From the NCBI GenBank assembly GCA_947177635.1, contig CAMWVQ010000002.1, positions 62,001 through 126,000 of the forward strand: DNA of 64,000 bases. The letters are read 5' to 3'. A model generated the notes under the pieces. That model searched no databases and was not told the origin of the DNA. It saw only the letters and a program-made list of their open reading frames with translations. Of the stretch, positions 47,704 through 57,836 are shown piece by piece. The DNA comes from an uncultured Porphyromonadaceae bacterium. Its GTDB lineage: Bacteria > Bacteroidota > Bacteroidia > Bacteroidales > Muribaculaceae. The first letter of the stretch is position 1. Each line of letters starts with the position of its first letter. A program made the translations under genes and the position numbers.

Positions 47704-48951
47704 TCAGCCCTTCACAGCTGCGATGCCGGGGAGAACCTTTCCTTCGATGGCCTCAAGAAGAGCACCACCACCGGTGGAAACGTAGCTTACCTCGTCGGCC
47801 AGACCGAACTTGTTCACACAGGCAACGGAGTCACCACCGCCAACGAGCGAGAACGCGCCGTTGTTGGTTGCTTCAACGATAGCCTCGGCGATAGCGCGTG
47901 AGCCGGCAGCGAAGTTGTCGAACTCGAACACACCTGCAGGGCCGTTCCAGAGGATGGTCTTGGCACCCTTGATGGCGTCTGCGAAAATCTTGCGGGTCTC
48001 GGGGCCGGCGTCGACACCTTCCCATCCTTCGGGGATGTCCATAACGGAGCAGATCTGGGTGTTGGCGTCGTTCTTGAAGTCGTCAGCCGCCACGCAGTCA
48101 ACGCCGAGCACGAGGTTTACACCCTTCTCTTTTGCCTTCTGCATGATTTCGCGGGCGAGGTCAAGCTTGTCGAGCTCGCAGAGAGACTGGCCTACGTTAC
48201 CACCCTGAGCCTTGGCGAAGGTGTATGTCATACCGCCGCAGAGGATAAGGTTGTCAACCTTGTCCATGAGGTTCTCGATGATGCCGATTTTGGTCGAGAC
48301 TTTCGAGCCGCCCATGATAGCGGTGAAGGGACGCTTGATGTCGCTGAGGATTTTGTCGACGGCGTCAACCTCTTTCTCCATCAGGTAACCGAGCATCTTG
48401 TCTTCGGGCTTGAAGTAGTCGGCGATGACGGCGGTGGAGGCGTGCTTGCGGTGAGCGGTGCCGAATGCGTCGTTCACATATACGTCGGCGTAGGAAGCGA
48501 GCTTCTTGGCGAAGTCTTTCTGCTTCTCCTTCATCTCTTTCTTTGCGGCATCATATGCGGGGTCTGCTTTGTCGATACCTACGGGCTTGCCTTCCTCTTC
48601 GGGATAGAAACGGAGGTTCTCGAGCAGGAGCACTTCGCCGGGCTGGAGGCTTGCGGCGGCTTCTGCTGCGTCAGCGCAGTCGGGAGCGAACTTCACGTCG
48701 CGGCCGAGAGCCTTGGCGACGGCGTCTTTGATCTGCATGAGGGAGAGTTTGGGGTTTACTTTCCCTTTGGGCTTGCCCATATGCGACATGATGATCAGGC
48801 TGCCTCCGGCTTCAAGGATTTTCTTGAGGGTGGGAAGCGCGCCACGGATACGGGTGTCGTCAGTGATGTTGCCGTTCTCATCCAGGGGCACGTTGAAGTC
48901 AACGCGTACGATGGCTTTTTTGCCGGCAAAGTTGTAATCGTCGAGTTTCAT
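47704..48951 (-). CDS. pgk: Phosphoglycerate kinase
   Basis: 415 residues from ATG 48951, the usual length. Conserved '[13 protein letters not shown]' (substrate-binding), 'SHMGKPKG', '[17 protein letters not shown]' hinge and the nucleotide loop '[13 protein letters not shown]'. It transfers phosphate from 1,3-bisphosphoglycerate to ADP in glycolysis. Transcribed alone or with its neighbour at low level; a -7 box lies upstream. Confidence 0.97.
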   Translation of the reverse strand: MKLDDYNFAGKKAIVRVDFNVPLDENGNITDDTRIRGALPTLKKILEAGGSLIIMSHMGKPKGKVNPKLSLMQIKDAVAKALGRDVKFAPDCADAAEAAASLQPGEVLLLENLRFYPEEEGKPVGIDKADPAYDAAKKEMKEKQKDFAKKLASYADVYVNDAFGTAHRKHASTAVIADYFKPEDKMLGYLMEKEVDAVDKILSDIKRPFTAIMGGSKVSTKIGIIENLMDKVDNLILCGGMTYTFAKAQGGNVGQSLCELDKLDLAREIMQKAKEKGVNLVLGVDCVAADDFKNDANTQICSVMDIPEGWEGVDAGPETRKIFADAIKGAKTILWNGPAGVFEFDNFAAGSRAIAEAIVEATNNGAFSLVGGGDSVACVNKFGLADEVSYVSTGGGALLEAIEGKVLPGIAAVKG

Positions 48952-49005
48952 GATTGATGATTTGATATGTTTGGGTTTAATTTTGTTTTTATCGTTTTCA
49001 GCCAA

Positions 49006-49013
49006 CAAATATA
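49006..49013 (-). promoter_or_regulatory. -7 box TATATTTG of pgk
   Basis: TATATTTG on the minus strand, 54 bases before the pgk start. Confidence 0.55.
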
Positions 49014-49046
49014 CTCTTTTTCATCGAGGCGGTGAAACCTGCCGCG

Positions 49047-49892
49047 TTAAATTTTGCTATAAGTGGCAAGAAATCCTTTCATCTCCTCGGCCACGGCCTT
49101 GGCGGCCTCCGCTGCGGCTTCGGCGAAGTCCTCGCCGGAGGAGGCGTAGATGATGGCGCGGGAGGAGTTGACCAGCAGGCCGCAGTCGTCTGTCATCCCA
49201 TAACGGCACACCTCTTCGAGACTTCCACCCTGGGCACCCACTCCGGGCACGAGGAGGAAACTGTCGGGAGCGACGGCACGGATGTCCTCGAACATCTGGC
49301 CCCGGGTTGCTCCGACCACATACATCATCTCGTCGGTCGACGCCCAGGTCTGCGACTTGCGGATTACTGTCTCAAACAGGCGGTTGCCATCCTCGTCACG
49401 GATGAGCTGGAAATCAAGGCTTCCCTTGTTTGAGGTCAGGGCGAGCAGTATCACCCATTTCCCCTCCTGGCCGAGGAAGGGCTTGACGCTGTCCTCTCCC
49501 ATATACGGGGCTACTGTGATGGCGTCTGCCTGCAGGTCGTTGAAAAAGGCGCGGGCATACATCGCCGAAGTGTTGCCAATGTCGCCGCGTTTCGCGTCGG
49601 CAATGACGAAATGACGCGGATGGTTCTCACGGATATACGCGATGGTGTCGGCCAAGGCCTTCCAACCATCCGCGCCGAATGCCTCGTAGAATGCGGTGTT
49701 GGGCTTGTAGGCCACGCAGTGGGGAGCGGTGGCGTCGATGATGGCCTTGTTGAAAGTCATCAGAGCGGTGTATGTGTCACCGTCGGCTGCCTCCACGAGC
49801 CACTGGGGCATTTTCTTGATGTCGGAATCGAGTCCCACACAGAGAAACGAGCGCTTCTCCTTGATATGGTCGATGATTTCCTGTCTTGTCAT
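49047..49892 (-). CDS. pyrF: Orotidine-5'-phosphate decarboxylase
   Basis: 281 residues, the size of the type-2 subfamily. Active-site motif '[13 protein letters not shown]' (Asp-Lys-x-x-x-Asp catalytic set) and the phosphate-binding 'PGVGAQGG'. It converts OMP to UMP in pyrimidine synthesis. It is 21 bases after the DUF4153 gene and appears to be in one operon with prfA. Confidence 0.95.
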   Translation of the reverse strand: MTRQEIIDHIKEKRSFLCVGLDSDIKKMPQWLVEAADGDTYTALMTFNKAIIDATAPHCVAYKPNTAFYEAFGADGWKALADTIAYIRENHPRHFVIADAKRGDIGNTSAMYARAFFNDLQADAITVAPYMGEDSVKPFLGQEGKWVILLALTSNKGSLDFQLIRDEDGNRLFETVIRKSQTWASTDEMMYVVGATRGQMFEDIRAVAPDSFLLVPGVGAQGGSLEEVCRYGMTDDCGLLVNSSRAIIYASSGEDFAEAAAEAAKAVAEEMKGFLATYSKI

Positions 49893-49913
49893 AAGTCTGT
49901 ATGTGTAATTGGT

Positions 49914-51653
49914 TTATTTCTTTTCGTTGATGAATTTTCCGGCGGCCTCCGGTTCCATGAATATGGTGCCTGACAGATAGCAGTAGACATCGTTGCGGAA
50001 GCCACCTTCGTCAATATCGGCGCTGAGGTATAGGTTGCTGATGCTTCCTCCCTTTATCTTGCCGTCACTCCCGATTACGGTGAGCTTGTTTATTCCGCCC
50101 TTGTCGCCGTCGGCAGCCTGGAGCTGTTCAAGGCTGAACATTATGGAGCCATAATCCCCTATGCTGACAATTACAGAATCGTGGGCCAGGGAGAGGTCTT
50201 TCACATTGAAACTGTCAATGTTGACAGCCACGCATCCGTCAGGCACGGAATCGAAGGTCGACACGCATTTTGATGAGACATATATCCGCTTGCTGTCGGA
50301 GTCTGACGGGGATTTATCATCAGAATCGGAATCAGATACCCGGGAATACGGGAATGTGACCAGTCCTTCAAGACTACATATCCCCATCTCCTCTTCGAGG
50401 TAGGTTTTACGGGAGCGCTGTTCGGCGGTAAGCGCGTTCCACGCGTTCTGACGGAAAAAGCTGTCGGAGACAGGGAGTTGCCATCCGGCCGCTTCCATCC
50501 CTTTCCGTAAATCGGCTCGCATGGAGGCTTCGGTCACGGTAGTGACATTCAGGCATGTCAGCGAGGCGAGTGAGAACACCGCGCAAAGGCTCACGGGTAT
50601 TATCCATACTTTCCAACCCCGGGAGACAATCCACCAGGCGATGATTCCATACATCCACAGGTTTATGAGCAACACATAAACACGGCTGACTGTCATCCCA
50701 TACTGCATCAGCCTGTGACCGATTACCCAGCTCATCATGGCTGTAGGCAACAAGAGAAGCCACGGACTTAACCTGTTGAACCATTGCGCTACTACGTTGT
50801 CCCCTTCGCGCAATGCCTGCTGGAAGAGGAATCTTTGCGCACAGAACGCGACGAACAACCTGACAGCAAGGAATGAGAGGTCACGGACCGGTATGATTCC
50901 CCGGACGAGCACATCGACAAGGTAGATATAAAAAATCAGCAGGTAGATTGCCAGCAACGGGACCGATACTAATGTGAAAATCCCCTTGGAGAATGGCGCA
51001 AGCCTGAACAACGGCTTTTCAGATGATTTTCTGACAGAGAAGCTTGCTATCGAAAGTGAGCCGAACAGCATCGTCGGAACAAATGTCAGCCAGAATTTCC
51101 CGAAAATCGTCACATTCAGAAGTATATACCCGGCGAAGGTGATGACTGTCATCGCTATAAGCACCGCGATGGCCACAAGCCCGGCTCTCATAACCCCTAC
51201 GAATCTCCTCATCGAGGTTGACCAGCTCTTGTCAGGATTGTCTGCCAAGCTGTTGCTGAATGGGAAAAATATGATGGTGATCAACACGGCGAGATACACC
51301 AGTGTGGAGCTGAGTATCTCAAGGTGATTTTCGAATTGGATGTGACCGAACTTGAAGAAACCGCTTTTGTCAAAAAGCAGAAGGTAGAGGAAGCTCAGCA
51401 GAAGAACCACTGCCTGTCCGGCAAGCTGTATCCCTCTCCCCTTTCCGTATGTGGTCAGGCTCGCGCCGAGCGAACCAAGGCACGCCATAAGGCAAGGCAC
51501 GCAGAATGTCATCCTCTTCGACGCTACCAGGTCGGGGACAGCGATGACTACGGCGAAAACCGTCAGGTAAAACAACGCGACGGGAAACTCCTTGACCGCA
51601 TCCACACAGTTGCGGACAAGATTGCGGATTATGGTGTTTCTCTTCTTTTCCAT
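49914..51653 (-). CDS. DUF4153-like membrane protein
   Basis: 579 residues. Twelve or so hydrophobic spans occupy the first ~380 residues, then a soluble C-terminal domain (~390-579) rich in short strands and Ser/Asp ('RVSDSDSDDKSPSDSDSKRI'). Layout and the N-terminal 'FPVALFYLTVFAVVIAVP' fit the DUF4153 family found in Bacteroidota; its function is unknown. The ATG overlaps the prfA stop (ATGA), so translation is coupled. Confidence 0.75.
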   Translation of the reverse strand: MEKKRNTIIRNLVRNCVDAVKEFPVALFYLTVFAVVIAVPDLVASKRMTFCVPCLMACLGSLGASLTTYGKGRGIQLAGQAVVLLLSFLYLLLFDKSGFFKFGHIQFENHLEILSSTLVYLAVLITIIFFPFSNSLADNPDKSWSTSMRRFVGVMRAGLVAIAVLIAMTVITFAGYILLNVTIFGKFWLTFVPTMLFGSLSIASFSVRKSSEKPLFRLAPFSKGIFTLVSVPLLAIYLLIFYIYLVDVLVRGIIPVRDLSFLAVRLFVAFCAQRFLFQQALREGDNVVAQWFNRLSPWLLLLPTAMMSWVIGHRLMQYGMTVSRVYVLLINLWMYGIIAWWIVSRGWKVWIIPVSLCAVFSLASLTCLNVTTVTEASMRADLRKGMEAAGWQLPVSDSFFRQNAWNALTAEQRSRKTYLEEEMGICSLEGLVTFPYSRVSDSDSDDKSPSDSDSKRIYVSSKCVSTFDSVPDGCVAVNIDSFNVKDLSLAHDSVIVSIGDYGSIMFSLEQLQAADGDKGGINKLTVIGSDGKIKGGSISNLYLSADIDEGGFRNDVYCYLSGTIFMEPEAAGKFINEKK

Positions 51654-52762
51654 CAGAGTTCAGCCTCTTTAAGTTTTTCGGCGTTCTCGGCAATGATAAG
51701 GTGGTCGATGCAATCCTGAATGTCGCCGTCAATGAATGCCTGCAGGTTGTATATCGTGTAATTGATGCGGTGGTCGGTGATTCGTCCCTGGGGGAAATTG
51801 TATGTGCGAATCTTGGCAGAGCGGTCGCCGGTGGAGACAAGTGTCTTACGGCGTGAGGCAATGTCGTCGACATATTTCTGGTGCTCACGGTCGTAGATAT
51901 ATGTGCGCAGGCGGCTAAGGGCGCGCTCCTTGTTCTTGGGCTGGTCGCGGGTCTCGGTGCATTCAATGAGAATCTCGTCGGTCTGTCCGGTCACCGGATT
52001 GCGCCACATGTATCGCAGGCGCACACCCGACTCCACTTTGTTGACGTTCTGTCCTCCGGCCCCTCCGCTTCGGAATGTCTCCCATTTGATTTCCCCTTCG
52101 TTGATTTCCACATCGAAAGCCTCAGCCTCGGGGAGGACGGCCACGGTTGCGGCGGATGTATGGACACGTCCCTGGGTCTCTGTTGCGGGCACACGCTGGA
52201 CGCGATGCACTCCGCTTTCATATTTCAGGGTTCCGTACACATTGTCGCCTGTTACTGCAAACACGATTTCCTTGAAACCTCCGGCGGTTCCTTCCGAGAA
52301 ACTTGTGACGGCGATTTGCCAACCTTTTGACTCGCAATATCTGGAATACATCTTGAAGAGGTCGCCGGCAAAGAGGGCGGCTTCGTCTCCACCGGTTCCT
52401 CCGCGAATCTCGACAATCGCGTTCTTCGCGTCTTCCGGGTCGGCGGGAATGAGCATTATCTTGATTTCCTCTTCAAGAAGCGGGAGTGCGGCATTGGCCT
52501 CGTCGAGCTGTTCCCGGGCCATGGAACGCATCTCGTCGTCGTTTTCAGTCTCGAGAATCTCCTTGGATTCAGCGATGTTGTCGAGCAGCGAGCGGTATCT
52601 GCGGGTGGCGGCGGTCAGCCGTTCAAGCTCCTTGTATTCCTTGTTAAGCCGCACGTAACGCTTCATGTCGGCGATTACGGCGGGGTCGGTAATCAGAGTC
52701 GAAACCTCCTCAAAGCGTGATTCAATGCCATCGAGGCGGTCAAGAAGGGTGTTTTCTGCCAT
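51653..52762 (-). CDS. prfA: Peptide chain release factor 1
   Basis: 369 residues. GGQ catalytic motif in '[18 protein letters not shown]' and the stop-recognition 'PATETQGR' segment that reads UAA and UAG. It ends translation at the ribosome. First gene of the leftward prfA-DUF4153-pyrF group, with a TAACTTCG -7-like box upstream. Confidence 0.97.
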   Translation of the reverse strand: MAENTLLDRLDGIESRFEEVSTLITDPAVIADMKRYVRLNKEYKELERLTAATRRYRSLLDNIAESKEILETENDDEMRSMAREQLDEANAALPLLEEEIKIMLIPADPEDAKNAIVEIRGGTGGDEAALFAGDLFKMYSRYCESKGWQIAVTSFSEGTAGGFKEIVFAVTGDNVYGTLKYESGVHRVQRVPATETQGRVHTSAATVAVLPEAEAFDVEINEGEIKWETFRSGGAGGQNVNKVESGVRLRYMWRNPVTGQTDEILIECTETRDQPKNKERALSRLRTYIYDREHQKYVDDIASRRKTLVSTGDRSAKIRTYNFPQGRITDHRINYTIYNLQAFIDGDIQDCIDHLIIAENAEKLKEAEL

Positions 52763-52791
52763 ACAGTGATATGGTGTCGTGGATTTTTCCG

Positions 52792-52799
52792 CGAAGTTA
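52792..52799 (-). promoter_or_regulatory. -7-like box TAACTTCG of prfA
   Basis: TAACTTCG on the minus strand, one base off TAnnTTTG, 29 bases before the prfA start. Confidence 0.45.
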
Positions 52800-52822
52800 C
52801 GAAAAATCCACGACTTGCAGGG

Positions 52823-52852
52823 TTGCCGAACCGATGAAAATAATTAAATTTG
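52823..52852 (+). promoter_or_regulatory. Promoter of the beta-propeller gene
   Basis: TTG at 52823-52825 and TAAATTTG at 52845-52852 with a 19-base spacer, 17 bases before ATG 52870. Confidence 0.65.
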
Positions 52853-52869
52853 CAGATATATAATCAATC

Positions 52870-54468
52870 ATGATGGTCCCTTGCGATAAAATAAGCCGGT
52901 CTATGGCGGTGCCGCTTGTTGTGGCGCTTGCGCTGTCGGGCTGGAATTCAGCAGGAGAATCCCTGAAACTTGAGAATCACGCTCAGCCTCGCGGTCTCTC
53001 CCCGTCTGTCCCTCCGGAAATACACAGTGAGGTCGGCGACAGCTCCGCAGGTTGTGACGGCAGGTTGCGTCTCGTCAACATCGGCAAACGCCAGCAATAC
53101 GACTGGCGTGACCGCGTGACCCTTGACACGGATATATATTCTCCCAAGTCGGCCAGTTTCCATCCTGATGGCAAGCGGTGTTATGTCAACTCGCTCGAAG
53201 GCTGCAAGACGGTGGTGTATGCCATCCCCGGTCTTGAGAAAACTGCTGTCATAGAACACCGTTTCCAAACGCCGAACGATTCTTTGTGGGCATCTCCCTC
53301 GGGCTATTATCCACACACCCACTATCCCGGAGGAGCGTCGCGTCCATTCAGCGGCAAGCCGGTCGAGGGGGTGTTTTCCCATTCGGGGAGGTATTTCTGG
53401 GTGCCGTATTACAGGCGCACGTTTGACATAAACGCACAAGACCCCTCTGCTGTCGCCGTGATTGACACCTACGGAGATTCGATAGTCAGAATGTTTGAGT
53501 CCGGCCCGTTACCAAAGATGGTGGCTTACAGTGAAGCCGCCAGTCTGGTTGCCATAACCCATTGGGGAGACAACACGGTGGGTTTGATTGATGTCAGTTC
53601 TCCGCAACCTGCGCAATGGCGTCACCTGGAGCCTCTTGTCGCCGGCTCAAAGCTGGTTCTTGACTTCCCTCTCGACAAGGAGGTAGACCGTGACGCGGTC
53701 TCGGGGCATAAACTGCGCGGCACGGTGTTCACTCCTGACGGCCGTTATCTTTTTGTCGGAGCCATGGGAGGGGCGATGCATGTGTTTGACATACCTCGAC
53801 ACCGGTATGTCGGGCATGTGGATTCCGCTTATGGAATCCGCCATCTGGTTATAAGCGGCGGAGTTCTTTACGGCTCGCAGAATATCGCAGCGTCTGTGGT
53901 CTCCATCCCTCTTGACTCCCTGACGGCAGCGATAGCCGTTGCGACCAGTGACAACAGCCGGAAAATTGCCGCAAAGGGGTGGCGAGTATGCAAGGTGGGC
54001 AACGGGGCCAGGACTCTCGAAGCCTCTCCGGACGGGGAATTCCTGTTTGTCGCCTGTAACTCCGCCAGCGAGGTATGCGTGGTTGACGCGGCGACGATGT
54101 CGGTGGTGGATCGTGTCAGGGTGGATTCCTACCCTGTCGGACTTGCGGTTTCAGGCGACGGCGAATATATGGCTGTCACCTCCCAGGGACGCAACCGCAT
54201 AGGTGGGAATGCCCTGAACCTGTTCCGGATATTGAGACCTGACAAGCCTCTCGTTGATTCCATAATTGAGACGGAGGCTGACCACGGCAGTCCCGACAAC
54301 GAGCCATACGCTTTTCAGAAGGATGAAGCGAAAGAAGTTATGGCGCGGGATTCCACTCTTGTTTATTTGACAGCAATTGCCGTCGCTGTGATTGCCGTCG
54401 TGTCGGTTTTGCTGTTTGTGATAAGGCGTAGAGCGCGTCGGCGAGATGATGATTGTGAAAACGGTTGA
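52870..54468 (+). CDS. Secreted beta-propeller protein with C-terminal membrane anchor
   Basis: 532 residues. N-terminal signal sequence ('MAVPLVVALALSGWNSAG'), then a propeller of YncE/YVTN type with blade motifs ('SASFHPDGKRCYVNSLEGC', 'RGTVFTPDGRYLFVGAMGG', 'TLEASPDGEFLFVACNSASE'). A C-terminal span ('LTAIAVAVIAVVSVLLFVI') and basic tail anchor it. Such propellers bind partners or small ligands in the periplasm. No enzyme motif is seen. The next gene starts one base after its stop. Confidence 0.75.
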   Translation: MMVPCDKISRSMAVPLVVALALSGWNSAGESLKLENHAQPRGLSPSVPPEIHSEVGDSSAGCDGRLRLVNIGKRQQYDWRDRVTLDTDIYSPKSASFHPDGKRCYVNSLEGCKTVVYAIPGLEKTAVIEHRFQTPNDSLWASPSGYYPHTHYPGGASRPFSGKPVEGVFSHSGRYFWVPYYRRTFDINAQDPSAVAVIDTYGDSIVRMFESGPLPKMVAYSEAASLVAITHWGDNTVGLIDVSSPQPAQWRHLEPLVAGSKLVLDFPLDKEVDRDAVSGHKLRGTVFTPDGRYLFVGAMGGAMHVFDIPRHRYVGHVDSAYGIRHLVISGGVLYGSQNIAASVVSIPLDSLTAAIAVATSDNSRKIAAKGWRVCKVGNGARTLEASPDGEFLFVACNSASEVCVVDAATMSVVDRVRVDSYPVGLAVSGDGEYMAVTSQGRNRIGGNALNLFRILRPDKPLVDSIIETEADHGSPDNEPYAFQKDEAKEVMARDSTLVYLTAIAVAVIAVVSVLLFVIRRRARRRDDDCENG

Positions 54469-54469
54469 T

Positions 54470-56050
54470 ATGCCAAATCAAAACATTGTTCTGATGACAG
54501 ATATTGACAAAATAAAAGATTTATATTCCAGTAGATTCGGTGCGTTTCCGGCCGGGGTGACACCTATGGCCGGAGCCGGTTCAAACCGCAGGTATTATCG
54601 GCTGGAAGGTTGTGCCGGTGAAGCTGTGGTAGCCACTTGCGGCGACGACGCAGCCGAAAACCGGGCATTTATGGCTCTCTCCGGTCACCTTTGTGACAAT
54701 TGCCGTCTTCCGGTTCCGGCTATTCTGGCGTCCTCGGAAGACAATACCGCCTACCTTCAGACCTGGGCCGGGGAAAAAGACCTTTTCTCGACTCTCGCCC
54801 ACGCCAGAGAGACAGGAGAGTACTCATCGGCAGACATCTCACTCCTTGATGAAGCATTGAGGCTTCTTGCCAGGATTCAGCATTCCGGAGGAAAGGGTAT
54901 GGATTTCGATATATGTTACCCGCGCAGGGAGATGGACCGGCGGCTTGTCCGTTGGGATCTGAGTTATTTCAAGTACTGTTTCCTGAAACCGTCCGGGATT
55001 GAATTCGACGAGGACGCCTTGCAGGATGAGTTTGATTCTCTTGAAGAGGTGTTGCTCAGTGGTAAAGATGACTGGTCGACATTCATGCTCCGTGATTTCC
55101 AGAGCCGCAATGTGATGGTCGGCGAAGATGGCTCCCTGACCGCAATAGATTTCCAGGGAGGGCGGCGTGGCCCGGGTGTATATGATGTGGCCTCTTTCGT
55201 GTGGCAGGCAAAAGCCCGCTATCCTGAATGGCTCAAAGAACGTATGACCGATGTGTATGTCAACGAGATGGAACGGTTGAATCCGGCCTTTGATTCTGAA
55301 GGATTCCGGGAAGAGTTGCCTGTATTCGTGCTGTTCCGCTGCCTCCAGACCCTCGGGGCGTATGGTTTCAGGGGATGGATCGAGCGCAAACCGCATTTCC
55401 TGCAGTCCGTCCCTGCGGGCGTCGACAATCTTGCCACACTGCTGTCAAATGGAAAACTTTCTGAAATGTTCCCTCACTTGGAGCAGATTGCCATAGGGCT
55501 GAAAGCCCGTTTCGGAAGTGAAGCGGAGGGCAAGCGCCGTGAAAAATATCTCCACCAGATTCCTGCCGCAGAAAATCTGCTGACCGTCAGGGTGACAAGC
55601 TTCTCATTCAAGAAAGGGGTGCCGGAAGACCCATCGGGCAATGGCGGAGGATTTGTGTTCGATTGTCGCGCCCCGCATAACCCCGGACGTTATGAGCCAT
55701 ACAAGAAATTGACCGGGCTTGACGCTCCGGTCAGGGAGTTCCTGGAGTCTGACGGAGAAATCAAGCCGTTCATAGAGGAGTGTGAGCGGATTGTGGACGC
55801 GTCGGTGGAGCGTTACCTGCAGCGAGGATTCACAAATCTGTCGGTGAATTTCGGTTGCACAGGCGGCCAGCACCGGTCGGTATATTCCGCCGACGCGGTT
55901 GCCAGACATCTGAATGACAAATATGGGGTCAAGGTGTTGCTTACGCATCGAGAACAAGGAATCTTCGAAGAATTGCCTGAGAAGGATGTGGCGGTGGTCT
56001 TCGATTCTTTCCTGCGTGACCCGCAGAAACCTTATGAAGAACAATTATGA
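54470..56050 (+). CDS. Sugar-kinase-like phosphotransferase fused to a RapZ C-terminal domain
   Basis: 526 residues from ATG 54470, just after the previous stop. Residues ~1-335 form an aminoglycoside-phosphotransferase fold: 'GAGSNRRYYRLEG' (nucleotide loop), 'FMLRDFQSRNVMV' (catalytic H/R-D-x-x-x-x-N) and 'TAIDFQGGRRGPGVYD' (metal-binding Asp). This is the type found in AmgK, which phosphorylates MurNAc at C1. Residues ~380-526 match RapZ-C: 'DCRAPHNPGRYEPYKKLTGL' and 'VNFGCTGGQHRSVYSADAVA'. It overlaps the nucleotidyltransferase gene by 4 bases, which fits a MurNAc-salvage pair. Confidence 0.8.
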   Translation: MPNQNIVLMTDIDKIKDLYSSRFGAFPAGVTPMAGAGSNRRYYRLEGCAGEAVVATCGDDAAENRAFMALSGHLCDNCRLPVPAILASSEDNTAYLQTWAGEKDLFSTLAHARETGEYSSADISLLDEALRLLARIQHSGGKGMDFDICYPRREMDRRLVRWDLSYFKYCFLKPSGIEFDEDALQDEFDSLEEVLLSGKDDWSTFMLRDFQSRNVMVGEDGSLTAIDFQGGRRGPGVYDVASFVWQAKARYPEWLKERMTDVYVNEMERLNPAFDSEGFREELPVFVLFRCLQTLGAYGFRGWIERKPHFLQSVPAGVDNLATLLSNGKLSEMFPHLEQIAIGLKARFGSEAEGKRREKYLHQIPAAENLLTVRVTSFSFKKGVPEDPSGNGGGFVFDCRAPHNPGRYEPYKKLTGLDAPVREFLESDGEIKPFIEECERIVDASVERYLQRGFTNLSVNFGCTGGQHRSVYSADAVARHLNDKYGVKVLLTHREQGIFEELPEKDVAVVFDSFLRDPQKPYEEQL

Positions 56051-56805
56051 AAGCGATGATATTCGCGGCCGGAATGGGCACACGGCTCAAGCCTTTCACG
56101 CTTGAGCATCCCAAAGCCCTGGTTCCGGTGTGCGGCAAACCAATGCTCCAGCGGGTGCTGGAAAACCTCAGGGATGCCGGGGTGGCCGATATAGTGGTCA
56201 ATGTGCATCACTTAGCCCGTCAGATTGTCGATTTCCTGGACGCCAACGGCAATTTCGGACTTGACATAAAAATCAGCGATGAGTCAGATAGCTTGCTCGA
56301 CACCGGCGGGGGGCTCCTCAAAGCCCGCGAACTGCTGCTTGGCCGCGATTCCGACGAGCCGATATTGCTGCATAACGCCGACATACTGACTGATGTCCCT
56401 GTCGGTATGATGCTCGCGGTCCATAAGCGGGAAGCGGCGGATGTCACACTCCTGTGCAGCCATCGCCAATCTTCCCGCACACTGTATTTTGACAAGACAG
56501 CCAATCGGCTTGCCGGATGGCAGAACCTTGCCAACGGTGAGGTCAGGCCCGAAGGCTTTAATCCGGGGGAAATCCACGACCCCTCCCCTTTCGGAGGAGT
56601 CCATATCGTCAGCCCCTCGGTTTTCCCGCTGCTTGAGGAGTATGCAGGCGGAGAGATAAAGCCGTTTTCAATCGTGCCATTTTATCTCACGATGCTCAAC
56701 AGGCTCGACATACACCGCTTTATGTTGCCGGAAGGATGCAGGTGGTTTGATGTCGGCTCCTCTGAAAAACTTTCGATGGCGGAAAATGCCTTTTGTGGCG
56801 CATAG
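56047..56805 (+). CDS. Sugar-1-phosphate nucleotidyltransferase (MurU-like)
   Basis: 252 residues. N-terminal nucleotide-binding signature 'IFAAGMGTRLKPFTLEHPKA', then 'LLHNADILTDVP' with the metal-binding Asp. The length and the kinase partner suggest MurU, which makes UDP-MurNAc from MurNAc-1-phosphate in peptidoglycan recycling. GDP-mannose or UDP-glucose-type substrates are possible alternatives. Confidence 0.8.
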   Translation: MKAMIFAAGMGTRLKPFTLEHPKALVPVCGKPMLQRVLENLRDAGVADIVVNVHHLARQIVDFLDANGNFGLDIKISDESDSLLDTGGGLLKARELLLGRDSDEPILLHNADILTDVPVGMMLAVHKREAADVTLLCSHRQSSRTLYFDKTANRLAGWQNLANGEVRPEGFNPGEIHDPSPFGGVHIVSPSVFPLLEEYAGGEIKPFSIVPFYLTMLNRLDIHRFMLPEGCRWFDVGSSEKLSMAENAFCGA

Positions 56806-56836
56806 TTATGATTAATAATCTCAAATCTCAAAAGAT

Positions 56837-57784
56837 ATGACAACTAAAGAAAATCCCGGAACCTTCCACGAAATGAAGGAGACCCCTTATGTGAGCTGGG
56901 CGATTCCCGGTTTCGCGATGCTGTTTTTCACATTCATCCTGATTCCGGCCATCATAATAGTAATGATGGCGATGTTTGCCGAGGAGAATCCGGGGCTGGC
57001 ATTCGGCGTGTCGGTGCCGCTGTTCATACTGTTTATTCTCGGATGTATGGGATATGTTGTGCAGGAACCCAACGAGGCCCGGGTGATGATATTCTTCGGG
57101 AAATATGTCGGCACCTTCTCAAAAGTCGGATACTACTGGCTCAATCCCTTCATCACACGCCGCAAACTTTCCCTCAGGGTGCGCAACATGGATATCGACC
57201 CAATCAAGGTCAATGACAAGCAGGGCAACCCCGTGATGATAGGTATGGTGCTGGTCTGGAAGATTCGTGATACTTATCGCGCTGTGTTCGACATCGATTC
57301 TGCCTCTTCGGCCAACGGCACATTCAACATGCGCGCCCTTGAGAGTTTCGTTAGCATCCAGAGCGACGCGGCCCTGCGAGAGGTGACCGGTCGATTCGCC
57401 TATGACACCACTGACAACGCGTCGGATGAGCTGACCTTGCGTGGAGGTGGCGAGGAGATAAACGAGCTGCTCGAACACAAAATCAACGAGCGCCTCGGCA
57501 TAGCCGGAATGGAGGTGGTCGAGGCCCGAATCAATTATCTGGCCTATGCTCCGGAGATCGCGGCCGTCATGTTGCGCCGTCAGCAGGCGACAGCCATCAT
57601 CTCCGCCCGCGAGAAGATTGTGGAGGGGGCTGTCAGTATGGTGGAGATGGCTCTTGACAAAATTGAAAAAGACAACATCGCCGAGTTCACTGCCGACCAG
57701 AAGGCCAACATGGTCAGCAACCTGCTTGTTGTGCTGTGTTCCGACGAGCCCGCCACTCCGGTGCTTAACGCGTCATCCAACTGA
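56837..57784 (+). CDS. SPFH-domain (band 7) membrane protein
   Basis: 315 residues. Two N-terminal membrane spans ('FAMLFFTFILIPAIIIVMMA' and a second after residue ~50), then an SPFH domain: 'VQEPNEARVMIFFGKYVGTF' and 'NPVMIGMVLVWKIRDTYRAV'. The C-terminal helix is coiled-coil-like and contains 'LLRRQQATAIISAREKIVEG'-type sequence. It probably forms a ring-like scaffold in the membrane. The specific function is unknown. Confidence 0.85.
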   Translation: MTTKENPGTFHEMKETPYVSWAIPGFAMLFFTFILIPAIIIVMMAMFAEENPGLAFGVSVPLFILFILGCMGYVVQEPNEARVMIFFGKYVGTFSKVGYYWLNPFITRRKLSLRVRNMDIDPIKVNDKQGNPVMIGMVLVWKIRDTYRAVFDIDSASSANGTFNMRALESFVSIQSDAALREVTGRFAYDTTDNASDELTLRGGGEEINELLEHKINERLGIAGMEVVEARINYLAYAPEIAAVMLRRQQATAIISAREKIVEGAVSMVEMALDKIEKDNIAEFTADQKANMVSNLLVVLCSDEPATPVLNASSN

Positions 57785-57836
57785 CGAATCGGAGACCTTC
57801 TGACAGGGAATCATAATCGAGAAAGAGAGCGGAGCT

